In this document: positions 36,428 through 45,316 of the stretch, in pieces
Layout of the letters: each line of letters opens with the position of its first letter
Position numbering within the stretch: the stretch's first letter is position 1
NCBI RefSeq assembly: GCF_000821305.1
Contig: NZ_CCXK01000017.1
Coordinates: forward strand, 684,159-748,158
DNA: 64,000 nt
Source of the DNA: Clostridium culturomicium
GTDB taxonomy: Bacteria; Bacillota; Clostridia; Clostridiales; Clostridiaceae
Reading direction: 5' to 3'
Notes under the pieces: model-generated
The model's input: the letters and a program-made list of their open reading frames with translations, nothing else
Databases searched by the model: none
Told to the model about the DNA's origin: nothing
Translations under genes and position numbers: made by a program

Positions 36428-37091
36428 ATGAATAACTACTATAAATGCATACGAAAAAAGATATAAACAAGTTCATAAAGAAGGGTATTCTTGGGCATCT
36501 AATAATCCATCGCCTATAGTCTTAGAAACAATAAAAAAGTATAACTACAGTAACGGAAAAATACTGGAATTAGGATGTGGCGAGGGAAGGGATGCTAGAT
36601 TTCTTTTAGAAAATGGATACAACATATTAGCAACAGATGTATCAAATGAAGCTATTGATTATTGCAGATCAATTAATGTAGATAATAGTAAATCATTTAG
36701 AGTTTTAGATGCTTGTAGTTCAAGTTTGAATGAAAGATTTGATTTTATTTATTCTGTAGCGGTTATTCATATGTTAGTTCTTCAAAAGGATAGAGATGCT
36801 TTCTTATCATTTGTCAAGAATCATTTAAATGAAAATGGTAAGGCTCTAATTCTAACAATGGGGGATGGCGAATATGAATTTGAAACAGATATAGAAGATG
36901 CATTTAAAGATTCTAAAAGAGTTCACATGGAAACTGGTAATGAAATGATTATTGCATCAACTTCATGTAAAATGGTTAATTTTAAGCATTTTGAAGAAGA
37001 AATTTTTAGAAATGGTTTAAATATCGTTGAAAAAGGAATAACGTGCATTGAACCAGATTTTACGACTATTATGTACGTTGTAGTAGAGTAA
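36428..37091 (+). pseudogene. SAM methyltransferase with frameshift at codon 3
   Basis: ATG 36428 has GGAGG 7 bases upstream but is out of frame with the body; removing one A at codon 3 joins MNT to TINAYEKRYKQVHKEG. The body is then open to 37,091: motif I ILELGCGEGRDARFLLENG, ATDVSNEAID, RFDFIYSVAVIHML. The corrected length is 220 aa, normal for TehB-like methyltransferases. As written only a downstream TTG could start it, without motif I. A partial copy lies at 34,112. Confidence 0.8.
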
Positions 37092-37172
37092 GATAAACTC
37101 CAATTTCTAGAGTAAATCAGAAAAATACTTTCACATTAATTCAAAATTATAATGTAATATTGAATTAATGAT

Positions 37173-37212
37173 AATACCGTACTATTTTAATAGAATATAC
37201 GGTATTTTTTAT
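37173..37212 (+). terminator. Recurrent boundary terminator, copy T3
   Basis: AATACCGTA (37173-37181) pairs with TACGGTATT (37198-37206); six T residues follow. Confidence 0.88.
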
Positions 37213-37216
37213 TTCT

Positions 37217-37303
37217 CAATTCAAGGATATTGTAAATTAGTTAATAAAGTAAGCTCTTTGAAAATTAAATATTATAATATTTATAAAATATGTTATAATT
37301 AAC
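37217..37303 (+). repeat. Boundary module R6
   Basis: TCAATTCAAGGATATTG, AATTAGTTAATAAAGTAAG, CTCTTTGAAAATTAAA and a final AAATATGTTATAATTAAC with an extended -10. It is the copy closest to R5 and follows T3 at the same distance. Confidence 0.65.
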
Positions 37304-37358
37304 TAAAAATTGTTTCTGTTGCTATTAGTCTAATTTACTTTAGAGAAGGTGAGAATGT

Positions 37359-38171
37359 TTGATATATAAAGTTTCAGAAGAGTTTATAGGTAAAGATATT
37401 AATCCTTTTACAAATAAAGAATATGATAGCAGTTGGATTGCGTACTGTTTGACAGATTCAGAAGAATATGAAGTAATGGTTGGTGGTGGATTAAAATCGA
37501 TTTATACATTAAAAGTGAGCAAGAAACATTCTAAATGGAAAATGTCACTAATGGATTTTATTGAATTTCAAACAAGACATAATAAAAATATTATATTATC
37601 TGTTTCTGATGATGATTTATATGAAGCAAAGATAGCCTATAATCATCATCATTTTAATGAACCTTATTTAAGAGATTATGAACCTCAAGTAATGGTGCAT
37701 AGTACTTCAATAGATTGCTGGCAAAGTATAAAAAAAGATAATTGTCTTAAATCATGGAACATATTAAGCAACGAAAGAAAAGACTGGGAGCGTAAGCCTA
37801 TAGGTAACCAATTAGGAGATCCTGAAGATTTTATGGATTATATAATGTTTTCAGATGGTGGTATTTCAAGTGAAATTGTTGTTTTATCAAAACAAAATGG
37901 TAAAATACTTACAAATCCAGATAACTACTATGAACCAGGTGTGAGACTATATTTTGATATGAGAAAGGTAGCAGAAGATGGTTTGTTAATTAGAGATGGT
38001 TGTCATTTGAAAGTTAAAGATACATTACTTTTATCCCCTTATCTAATATGGGCTGCCGATTGGAAAAGCGTAGGCTTATCAAGTAGACACTCTACACCAT
38101 CAGAATTTACATGTAAAGCTAATAGTTGCTTTAATAAGATATATGGAAAAATGATTTTTGAGTCTTTTTAA
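37359..38171 (+). CDS. Hypothetical protein, possibly KptA/ADP-ribosyltransferase-like
   Basis: 270 aa starting at TTG 37359 (GAAGGTGAG 8 bases upstream; the nearby ATG is out of frame). The C-terminal half begins VMVHSTSIDCWQSIKKDNCL (His114), then has LYFDMRKVAEDGLLIRDGCH and LLLSPYLIW. The order H-x-T, W-x-S-I, D-x9-DG and a late Pro-Tyr segment resembles Tpt1/KptA RNA 2'-phosphotransferases and related ART folds. The N-terminal 100 residues are unrecognised. This link is by eye and tentative. Confidence 0.55.
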   Translation: MIYKVSEEFIGKDINPFTNKEYDSSWIAYCLTDSEEYEVMVGGGLKSIYTLKVSKKHSKWKMSLMDFIEFQTRHNKNIILSVSDDDLYEAKIAYNHHHFNEPYLRDYEPQVMVHSTSIDCWQSIKKDNCLKSWNILSNERKDWERKPIGNQLGDPEDFMDYIMFSDGGISSEIVVLSKQNGKILTNPDNYYEPGVRLYFDMRKVAEDGLLIRDGCHLKVKDTLLLSPYLIWAADWKSVGLSSRHSTPSEFTCKANSCFNKIYGKMIFESF

Positions 38172-38254
38172 TCTAGTAAACTCATAATAATCAAAAGTTA
38201 GGCAATACGTAATCTTGAGCATCACGAAGGAAATTTATATATTAATTTAATCAT

Positions 38255-38291
38255 AATACCGTGCTATTCAACTAGGATATACGGTGTTTTT
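38255..38291 (+). terminator. Recurrent boundary terminator, copy T4
   Basis: ATACCGTGCTATTCA and ATACGGTGTTTTTA form the same hairpin type with G-U pairs. No full promoter module follows this copy. Confidence 0.7.
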
Positions 38292-38348
38292 AATTTAACC
38301 TTTATATTATAGGGTAACTACAAATTATTTAAATTAGGAGGTATTGAG

Positions 38349-38870
38349 TTGAGTGAATTAATTTTAGTAAAACCATCAAAGGTTTTAGAAGAAAAAATTC
38401 TAGAATACAAACAAGAGTATTTAGACTTTGCAGAAACTAATATTAATGGAAGTTGTGGACTATATCGTTGTAATGATTTTGATGAATGGCTTGAAGTTGT
38501 TATTTCAATTGAGAAGGATAAACTTCTCGATAATGTTCATGCCAGCACCTTCCTTTCTGTAAGGAAATCTGATAATAGAATTATAGGGACTATTCAGCTC
38601 CGTCACTCTTTAACTGATGAATTAGAAAAACATGGAGGACACATAGGCTACGGCATTCGTCCAACTGAGCGAAAAAAAGGTTATGGTAAGCAACAATTGC
38701 TACTTGCTCTAGAGATTGCAAAAGATATGAAAATTCCCAAAGTAATGATTACCTGTGATAGATATAATATTGCTTCAAGCCACACTGCCATGAGTTGTGG
38801 TGGTATATTAACAGACGAGAATTTTCATAAAGGTAAAGAACAGGAAATATATTGGATTAACCTCCACTAA
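38349..38870 (+). CDS. GNAT family acetyltransferase
   Basis: 173 aa starting at TTG 38349; TAGGAGGT is 7 bases upstream and no ATG is available. MSELILVKPSKVLEEKILEY, GTIQLRHSLTDELEKHGGHI and the loop ERKKGYGKQQLLLALE match a common clostridial GNAT clade annotated as predicted acetyltransferase (YiiD/COG3981-like). AAG-type Ser/Cys residues late in the chain (CGGILTDEN) are normal for this clade. Confidence 0.88.
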   Translation: MSELILVKPSKVLEEKILEYKQEYLDFAETNINGSCGLYRCNDFDEWLEVVISIEKDKLLDNVHASTFLSVRKSDNRIIGTIQLRHSLTDELEKHGGHIGYGIRPTERKKGYGKQQLLLALEIAKDMKIPKVMITCDRYNIASSHTAMSCGGILTDENFHKGKEQEIYWINLH

Positions 38871-39059
38871 TAATCACAAGGTACGGTAAGCTTACTTTAT
38901 AACAAATCTTAATTGGACTAATTTATTCTCAGAAATAACCTTGGATTTTAGCTTAAAGATCTATTTAAGTTTTTACTTAGTTTATTGAATACATTTTATT
39001 TGATTAGATTTATGTAAACGTGAAGAAACTTTAGAATTGAAAGTAAGGGGCATATTCAA

Positions 39060-39887
39060 ATGTATATGGAAATGAGTGACAAAGTTAATTTATATGTAAA
39101 AGTGTCTGGTGAAGGTATTCCATGTTTATTTATTCATGGAGGACCTGGAGAAGGAAGTCTTGATTTTGAAATGTTAGGTGGGAATTCTTTGGAGAGTTCT
39201 ATGCAGATCATATATTTCGATCAAAGAGGATGTGCAAGGTCAGGGGGAACTGTCAATGATGATTATTCTATAAATATAATGATTGAAGATATTGAAGAGA
39301 TAAGAAAAAAATTAGGAATATCAAAGTGGATAGTGCTAGCACATTCCTTTGGAGGTATCATAGCAACAAATTATGCATACAAATATCAAAGTTCTGTGGA
39401 GAAACTTATTTTACTAAACTCAACGCTTTTTATGGAAGATTCTCTTGAAAATCAATGGAGGTATGGAGCTAAACTATTAGATGAAGAGATTTCGCAATAT
39501 ACTGAAGTTAATTCAGTATTAGAGAAGTGGCAATATGTAGTTAATAAGCTTATTGAAAGAGACCTATTTTATAAACTACAGTATAATCATTATGAAAACT
39601 ATTTAAGGGTAAATCAAGTCAGTAATAAGATAGAAAACTTTAATACCGTTATGGCAAATCAAGCTTTTAATAATACAGAATATTTTACAAGTTATTTTGA
39701 TATGACAAAGGAGATATTTATACCTGTACTTATTATAACTGGAGATGAAGACTATGCTATTGGGCCAAATCATTATAAGAACTTTATGTTTCCTAATAAA
39801 GAGGTAAAGGTTATACAAGGAAAACATATGATATATCTTGAGAATAATGAGGAATTTACGGCTGTTATTCGAAGGTTTATTGAATAA
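39060..39887 (+). CDS. Alpha/beta hydrolase, proline iminopeptidase-like
   Basis: 275 aa. The oxyanion-hole HGGPGEG, the DQRGCARSGG block, the nucleophile elbow AHSFGG (Ser near 94), the acid in GDEDYAIGP and the late His in QGKHMIYLEN are all in place. The HGGPG and DQRG motifs are typical of S33 family aminopeptidases and related hydrolases. AGTAAGGGG precedes the ATG. The substrate is not fixed by sequence. Confidence 0.88.
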   Translation: MYMEMSDKVNLYVKVSGEGIPCLFIHGGPGEGSLDFEMLGGNSLESSMQIIYFDQRGCARSGGTVNDDYSINIMIEDIEEIRKKLGISKWIVLAHSFGGIIATNYAYKYQSSVEKLILLNSTLFMEDSLENQWRYGAKLLDEEISQYTEVNSVLEKWQYVVNKLIERDLFYKLQYNHYENYLRVNQVSNKIENFNTVMANQAFNNTEYFTSYFDMTKEIFIPVLIITGDEDYAIGPNHYKNFMFPNKEVKVIQGKHMIYLENNEEFTAVIRRFIE

Positions 39888-39899
39888 ATAAGAAATAAG

Positions 39900-40097
39900 A
39901 TGTCCTATTTGCAATCAGTTACTGTGAGATGGAACCTTAGAGAAAAGGAACATCCAATGGATGCAATGTGGACAAGAATCTCAACAGAATGGTTTCCGAC
40001 TTATGAGTACAAACGAGCAGCAGATTATGGAATTGAGGTTTATCCTCCAGGAGACTCAAGCTCCGAAGAGTATACTTGTGAAATATGGATTCTATAA
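39900..40097 (+). pseudogene. Tail of a GyrI-like effector-binding domain
   Basis: AMWTRISTEWFPTYEYKRA, then IEVYPPGDSSSEEYTCEIWI is the typical C-terminal end of AraC/GyrI effector domains. It starts abruptly 12 bases after the hydrolase stop and lacks the front of the domain, so it is a fragment. The ending parallels the EIWIPV of the AraC gene at 12,094. Confidence 0.75.
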
Positions 40098-40120
40098 TCA
40101 AAAGAAAAAGTTTAAGTGAA

Positions 40121-40157
40121 AAACTCTTACTTGCACTAAAAGCACATGTAAGAGTTT
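40121..40157. terminator. Terminator between convergent fragments
   Basis: A 10-bp AAACTCTTAC/GTAAGAGTTT stem between the GyrI fragment (+) and the methyltransferase (-). Confidence 0.65.
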
Positions 40158-40186
40158 ATACACTTTAATATTTTATATCTAATCTT

Positions 40187-40957
40187 TTAATTGTTCCCTA
40201 CAATAATAGTAAAGTCTAAAGTTATCTCATTTATATCATCAACAAATAGTTTTTCTTTATCTACATTAAACATCATAGGTGTCACCTTTAAAAAGTTATC
40301 AATATTTTCTTTTGTTACAGCCATTTTATATGTTAAGTTTATAACTTCTTCACAGTTCATATGATTTGAAAAGTAATCAATTACTGATTCATTTGAATAT
40401 TTTTGATTAGCTAATTGATTCGCAGCACATTCTCTTAACTCTTTAAGATAATTTGCGCCAGGAACAACTTTAATTAAATATCCATCACTTTTTAAAATTC
40501 GTGTAAACTCACTATAATTGGATGGTGTAAATATGTTAAGTAGTAAATCCATTGAATTTGACTTTAATGGAATATTAGATAAATCACCTATAAACCATTT
40601 AATTTTCTGTTCTTTTTTAGCCCCTAAAATAATAGAATCCTTAGCATTATCCATAGCATAAATATCTAGATTATTTATACTTTCAGATAATCCTCTTGAA
40701 TAAAATCCTTCACCACAACCTACATCTAACATTTTTAAGGCTTTAGAAGTATCAAGGTATTGTTTTATGATCTTTTTTATATTATCTTCCAAAGGCTTAT
40801 AAAAACCTTCTTCAAAAATATATCTTCTACTCTCAAACAAATCCTTTGTATATTTTGTTTGCTGTTGATTAGGAATAAAGTTTATGTTGTAGTTATTATG
40901 TTGATTCTCAGTAATACAATATGTAAGTCTAAGAATCAACAAGAGATGGTTTATCAA
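40187..40957 (-). CDS. RlmA-like rRNA methyltransferase, zinc finger missing
   Basis: The core matches 23S rRNA guanine-N1 methyltransferases (RlmA/TlrB): NFIPNQQQTKYTKDLFESRR, FYKPLE, motif I MLDVGCGEGFYSRGL and LLLNIFTPSNYSEFTRIL. Normal members begin with a CxxC zinc finger; here the first Cys pair is absent and residues 1 to about 12 look like read-in from neighbouring DNA. The 5' end meets a truncated + strand gene near 40,930. Probably a 5'-truncated gene; activity doubtful. Confidence 0.75.
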   Translation of the reverse strand: MINHLLLILRLTYCITENQHNNYNINFIPNQQQTKYTKDLFESRRYIFEEGFYKPLEDNIKKIIKQYLDTSKALKMLDVGCGEGFYSRGLSESINNLDIYAMDNAKDSIILGAKKEQKIKWFIGDLSNIPLKSNSMDLLLNIFTPSNYSEFTRILKSDGYLIKVVPGANYLKELRECAANQLANQKYSNESVIDYFSNHMNCEEVINLTYKMAVTKENIDNFLKVTPMMFNVDKEKLFVDDINEITLDFTIIVGNN

Positions 40958-41386
40958 GAAGATGATGAGTTATCCTCAAAAAATAATAAAAAACTTGTCA
41001 TTGGTGTTATAGTTTTTGTAGCAGCAATTTTAATTATTACTACTATTACCCTCGTTACTGGAGATATTAAGACTACTATTAATGATAGGGAGATAAATAT
41101 TATTGGTTCCTATTGGAGTGATTATGCTTTAAATCTTGATGTTATTGAAGATGTTTCTTTAAAAGATGATATTAATTTAGGGAAAAGAACAAATGGTATG
41201 GGAAGCATTAAGCTTTCAGAAGGAAGTTTTAAAAATGCTGAATTTGGAAGCTATACCCTTTATGTTTACAATAAGTGCAAGAGTTATATACCCATTGATA
41301 CTACTGAAGGAATGGTGGTTATTAATGCAGAAACACCAGAAGCAACTAAGGAACTTTATGAAAAGATAGTTACGAAGTTGAAATAA
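40946..41386 (+). CDS. Membrane-anchored bacterial PH-domain protein, N-terminus uncertain
   Basis: From ATG 40946: one membrane helix (KLVIGVIVFVAAILIITTIT) and an outer PH-like domain (INDREINIIGSYWSDYALNL, RTNGMGSIKLSEG, YTLYVYNKCKSYIPI). About 146 aa. No ribosome binding site is seen, and the upstream frame is continuous with DNA that belongs to the minus-strand methyltransferase. The start was probably lost at the junction. Confidence 0.6.
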   Translation: MVYQEDDELSSKNNKKLVIGVIVFVAAILIITTITLVTGDIKTTINDREINIIGSYWSDYALNLDVIEDVSLKDDINLGKRTNGMGSIKLSEGSFKNAEFGSYTLYVYNKCKSYIPIDTTEGMVVINAETPEATKELYEKIVTKLK

Positions 41387-41390
41387 TAAA

Positions 41391-41498
41391 AATAGTATTG
41401 AATTTAATGAAGAGATAAATCACAGCTTAAGAAGCATAATCCGTATGGACAGCCTTGAAATTGTTTTAGAAAATAGTGATAAAACCTATTCCCTTTGA
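41391..41498 (+). pseudogene. C-terminal coding remnant
   Basis: SIEFNEEINHSLRSIIRMDS, then LEIVLENSDKTYSL-stop follows the PH-domain gene in the same frame after its stop, without its own start. Family not recognised. Confidence 0.35.
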
Positions 41499-41535
41499 TA
41501 TAATAACCAGTAAGAAGGATAAAAGGAGGGATAAT

Positions 41536-42240
41536 ATGGATGCATTAACTCCTTTGATGGATTATCTTCAACAGGTTAATATAGTTTCAATTGCATTTAG
41601 ATTTATACTAGCAATAATTGTTGGAGGAATGATTGGGATAGACCGTGAGGTAAAGCGATTGCCAGCTGGCATGAAAACTCATCAGTTTGTTTGCTTAGGA
41701 GCAGCAGTGGTGATGGTTACAGCTCAGTATATAACTCAAACGATTGGTTATGGCGGCGATGTAACAAGAATGTCTGCTCAGGTTATTAGTGGAATTGGTT
41801 TTCTAGGAGCAGGGACCATAATGGTTACTCCACAGAATAATGTGAAGGGACTTACTACTGCAGCCGGGTTATGGTGTAGTGCGTGTATTGGACTAGCTAT
41901 AGGAATCGGTTTTTACAGCGGTGTAATATTAGCTATGATATCAGTGTATCTAGTACTCAGAGTTACTCCAAGAATCGAAGCAAAAATATATAGAAAAGCT
42001 AAAGTTTTAAATTTATATATTGAGCTAGAGGATGTACTTGAAATTAGTGAGGTCATTCAACAGGTTAAACAATGCAAGTGTAAAATTGTCGATGTTAATA
42101 TTGGAAAGATAAAATTTAGTGGTATTCATGGAGCATCAATCCAAATGTCTTTATTTTTAGATGATCCAGCAGAGAATAGCACCATTATAAGTTCAATAAG
42201 CAAGATAAAAAGCTTGAGATTCATTGAGGAAGTTGGTTAA
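41536..42240 (+). CDS. MgtC/SapB family membrane protein
   Basis: 234 aa from ATG 41536, with AAGGAGGG 6 bases upstream; a longer frame is not needed. N-terminal membrane domain with GGMIGIDREVKRLPAGMKTH (about residues 35-54) and ISGIGFLGAGTIM (about 90), then a cytosolic ACT-like domain from about residue 155. MgtC relatives are linked to magnesium limitation and membrane ATPase control in other bacteria; here the role is inferred only. A strong terminator follows. Confidence 0.9.
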   Translation: MDALTPLMDYLQQVNIVSIAFRFILAIIVGGMIGIDREVKRLPAGMKTHQFVCLGAAVVMVTAQYITQTIGYGGDVTRMSAQVISGIGFLGAGTIMVTPQNNVKGLTTAAGLWCSACIGLAIGIGFYSGVILAMISVYLVLRVTPRIEAKIYRKAKVLNLYIELEDVLEISEVIQQVKQCKCKIVDVNIGKIKFSGIHGASIQMSLFLDDPAENSTIISSISKIKSLRFIEEVG

Positions 42241-42315
42241 ATTATATTTGAAGTGCTTTTTGATAGCGTAAGTAGAAACGATAACTAACTAGTAAGAGAA
42301 GTATAATGTAATGAT

Positions 42316-42360
42316 AAGAAGTAAGTATTATTAATTTAGATACTTACTTCTTTTTATTTT
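42316..42360 (+). terminator. Terminator after mgtC-like gene
   Basis: A 12-bp stem (42316-42327 with 42341-42352), then TTTTATTTT. Confidence 0.85.
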
Positions 42361-42392
42361 AAGAAGAAAGAATGCAATTATAGGTGAAAATT

Positions 42393-42761
42393 TTAAATTA
42401 TAATAACAAGTATTAGAACACATATAATTCCAGCAACAAGAATAGAATATCCGTTAAAGAAAAACTTCCAATTATAATCATATCCATATCTTTTTCCATG
42501 GTTATTGGTTAGTATACTGTCTGCTTTATAAGATGGAAATAACAGGTGACTTCTTGCTGAAAATTCCACTGGACTCCTTGTGGCTCCACGACTCATAATA
42601 AGTAATATACCAAAAACCGTCATACCCAAAGAAGTAAAAGTTAAGGTATCTTGAAAAGGGATGCCTTTTACATTGGAACGCCATAGAGTTAAAAGTAAAG
42701 TTAATATAGTCCATACTGCAGTTGTAAGAACCCATAAAATTATATTCTTATATTTTTTCAT
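42393..42761 (-). CDS. DUF3899-like membrane protein
   Basis: 122 aa. Three membrane segments (about residues 7-27, 41-57 and 104-122) flank a loop with RSPVEFSARSHLLFPSYKAD. This layout, including TLTFTSLGMTVFG, fits the DUF3899 family of small Firmicute membrane proteins. AAGGAGG precedes the ATG on the - strand. Function unknown. Confidence 0.7.
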   Translation of the reverse strand: MKKYKNIILWVLTTAVWTILTLLLTLWRSNVKGIPFQDTLTFTSLGMTVFGILLIMSRGATRSPVEFSARSHLLFPSYKADSILTNNHGKRYGYDYNWKFFFNGYSILVAGIICVLILVIII

Positions 42762-43027
42762 TCTAAAGCCTCCTTATAATACCATAAGAGTTTTCTTTAT
42801 AAATCCATTATATATTAATTTTTTAATAATTGGAATAAAATTGAATTAAAAAAAACGAAAGATGTATTGCAAATAAAAATACTGTTTATTGAACGGACCA
42901 ATTATTTATGTATCCTTCATAAAGTGTTAAAAGCTATATATACAATTTACATTTAGAGTGCAATGTTGTTATAATATTACAAATGGTGTGGTAATATATT
43001 ATCTACAGCATAAGGGGGAAATTGTAT

Positions 43028-43387
43028 ATGTTGAATATTGAAAAGCATTGTATTGATGCTCAAAAACATATAAAAAAAGCAAAGTCAAATTTACTTAAAT
43101 TTATGTATACACCAAGTGGACTTATGTTTATAGTGATGTTACCATTCGTGCATCTTCATAAAAAACATTTTAAGAAAGTTGAAGAATATGTTAAAATTTT
43201 AAATCAATACTCAAAGGAAGAGAATTTAGATATAAGCTTTCAAAGTGTTAATGAAACTGGAGATTCTGCTGTTTTATATAGTAAAGAACAATTAGGCTCA
43301 TTAACCGCAAAACAATATGAATCGAAAATGAAATATTTGGATACCTTAAATGAGCAGGTAGAGTCTTTAAAAAATAAAATCCAATAA
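43028..43387 (+). CDS. Hypothetical protein with one membrane segment
   Basis: I start at ATG 43028 with GGGGGAA 8 bases upstream (a TTG at 43022 is closer). 119 aa: an N-terminal basic helix, a hydrophobic segment (GLMFIVMLPFVHLHKKHFKK, about 30-45) and a C-terminal coiled coil (YLDTLNEQVESLKNKI). No family recognised. The DUF1801 gene follows after 32 bases. Confidence 0.65.
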   Translation: MLNIEKHCIDAQKHIKKAKSNLLKFMYTPSGLMFIVMLPFVHLHKKHFKKVEEYVKILNQYSKEENLDISFQSVNETGDSAVLYSKEQLGSLTAKQYESKMKYLDTLNEQVESLKNKIQ

Positions 43388-43419
43388 TCATTTTGAAGAT
43401 AGGAGTTTAAAGTAGATTT

Positions 43420-43815
43420 ATGAATAATGAAATAGATATTTACTTAACGGAATTTGAAGGGGATTCAAAGGAATGGTTAACAACCTTTGTGAATTATATG
43501 AGAAATAAGTATCCCCAGTTGGAAGAAGTGATTTCCTTTAAAATGCCTACATATAAACTAGGCTCAGGAAAAGAAAGAAATTACATTGCTTTTTCTGTAG
43601 GAAAGAATCACTTTTCATTACATACTATGGATTTTGATTATATCAATATATTAAAGGAAAAGCTTAGTAGGCCTGGTAAAGGTAAGGGGTGCGTCAATGT
43701 TCCCTTTAAGAATGTAGATGAGCGTGAAATAATATTTCATGCTATTGATGAGATCATAAGTCGAAAAGTCACCAAGGTCTATGGTGAAAGATCTGTTGAT
43801 AGTGAAACAAAATAA
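43420..43815 (+). CDS. DUF1801 family protein (YdhG/frataxin-like fold)
   Basis: 131 aa. The KEWLTTFVNYMRNKYPQLEE helix, ISFKMPTYKLG, RNYIAFSVGKNHFSLHTMDF and the RPGKGKGCVNVPF segments are characteristic of DUF1801. Some members (Fra/YdhG) have been proposed as iron chaperones; this is not shown here. Probably co-transcribed with the upstream hypothetical gene. Confidence 0.88.
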   Translation: MNNEIDIYLTEFEGDSKEWLTTFVNYMRNKYPQLEEVISFKMPTYKLGSGKERNYIAFSVGKNHFSLHTMDFDYINILKEKLSRPGKGKGCVNVPFKNVDEREIIFHAIDEIISRKVTKVYGERSVDSETK

Positions 43816-44080
43816 TAAGAAAGAAAAATTACCTAGGGATTGAGTTATAGCGTGTATTAACGCGGCAGACTAATCCTTTTATTATTGTTTAAACAATTAT
43901 TTTACTTTCTAACAAAGATGTTATAAATGAGTTAAGATGTAAATTATACTATTTATAAATTAAATTCACTTGCTATGTTTTGGTTTAATAGGATAAAATT
44001 TAAATATATGTTAATACAAAATGAGGTTAGAAGCTTGAAATAGAGGCAAATATCTATCACAAATACATGGAGGGATGCGT

Positions 44081-44617
44081 ATGACTATGAAGAGTATTTA
44101 TACTAAGAGATTGATATTAAGACCATGGAATAAAGGTGATGTTATTGATTTCCATAAATTTATGTCTGATAAGCGAGTAGGTGAATGTGCTGGTACTAAT
44201 ATTATTACAGATATAGAAGTAAGTAAAAAATGTATAGAAAATTATATTGCTCATAATTTGTCTTATGCAATTGTTTTGAGTTGTGCGAATAAAGTTATTG
44301 GCTCTATTGGGATGGATATAACTAAACCACATGAAAATTATGCTGATTTAAATCAAAGATATATAGGATATACAATACATCCAGACTATTGGGGAGAAGG
44401 ATATGCCACTGAAGCTACACAATATTTAATGAAATATTTATTTGAGAATTGTAATGTAGATTTGATATGGACTAGCCATTACGATTTCAATGTTAGATCT
44501 AAAAAAGTAATAGATAAATGTGGATTTACCTATGAGTTTAGTCGTGAAAAAAATCTTAGGGCATTAGGTGGAAAGTCTGTAAATGAACTATTTTACAAGG
44601 TTCTAAGGATGAGTTAA
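44081..44617 (+). CDS. GNAT acetyltransferase, RimJ/RimL type
   Basis: 178 aa from ATG 44081 (GGAGGG 6 bases upstream; ATG 44075 overlaps it). TKRLILRPWNKGDVIDFHKF, IGSIGMDI and the acetyl-CoA loop DYWGEGYATEATQYLMKYLF are standard for the RimJ/RimL/YdaF branch. Single gene; acceptor unknown. Confidence 0.9.
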   Translation: MTMKSIYTKRLILRPWNKGDVIDFHKFMSDKRVGECAGTNIITDIEVSKKCIENYIAHNLSYAIVLSCANKVIGSIGMDITKPHENYADLNQRYIGYTIHPDYWGEGYATEATQYLMKYLFENCNVDLIWTSHYDFNVRSKKVIDKCGFTYEFSREKNLRALGGKSVNELFYKVLRMS

Positions 44618-44745
44618 CATATTGGGGCTTACATTTTAAGTTCAATATTATTAGTATAATGAACAATCGTATGATTTTATGATCAAGATAAATGGGAAGT
44701 TATAAAGTATTTTGTATAGTATTTATATAAGGGTGGGTGAGGAGT

Positions 44746-45282
44746 ATGCGAGAATATTTTATGAAAACTGAAAACATAGGCTTTTCAAATTGGATAGATT
44801 CTGATTTAGAATTAGCAACTCAATTATGGGGAGAAGAGGATGTGACAAGGTTTATTTGTGCTACAGGTAAATTTACAAAACAAGATATTTATGATCGATT
44901 ATTTACAGAGATTAACAATGGCGTAAATTATCATGTGCAATACTGGCCTATATTTAATTTAACATCTGGTGAATTAATGGGATGTTGTGGTGCACGTCCA
45001 TTTAAATCAGAACATAACTCATATGAAATTGGAGTCCATCTTCGTAAAAAGTTTTGGGGAAAAGGCTTTGCATCTGAATCGGTTAAAGCGGTAATAGATT
45101 ACTGTTTTACAGAATTAAATGCTGTAAAACTTTTTGCAGGGCATCATCCTCAAAATGAATCTTCAAAAAAGCTTTTGATGCGTTTAGGATTTCATTATAT
45201 AGGTGATAAATTTTATAAGCCTACTAGTCTTTATCATCCATCCTATGAAATGTCAAACTTAATGTATAGTGAATCAATTTAG
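44746..45282 (+). CDS. GNAT acetyltransferase, RimJ/RimL type
   Basis: About 178 aa. The exact start is uncertain: ATG 44746 lies just after GGGTGGGTGAGGAG, and ATG 44761 is an alternative. YEIGVHLRKKFWGKGFASES is the acetyl-CoA loop, with the following VKAVIDYCFTELNAVKLFAG and SSKKLLMRLGF. It follows another RimJ-like gene 129 bases upstream but the two are not close copies. Confidence 0.88.
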   Translation: MREYFMKTENIGFSNWIDSDLELATQLWGEEDVTRFICATGKFTKQDIYDRLFTEINNGVNYHVQYWPIFNLTSGELMGCCGARPFKSEHNSYEIGVHLRKKFWGKGFASESVKAVIDYCFTELNAVKLFAGHHPQNESSKKLLMRLGFHYIGDKFYKPTSLYHPSYEMSNLMYSESI

Positions 45283-45316
45283 GTCAGCAAATTCAAATTG
45301 ATTCAGAAAACAAATT

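Noticed and set aside
17482..38291. CRISPR array from repeated hairpins
   Set aside because: The repeats are kilobases apart, vary in sequence and separate protein genes; there are no regular spacers or cas genes.
40760..40945. N-terminal extension of the PH-domain protein (MFYDLFYIIFQRLI...)
   Set aside because: This stretch is the complement of the conserved methyltransferase coding region.
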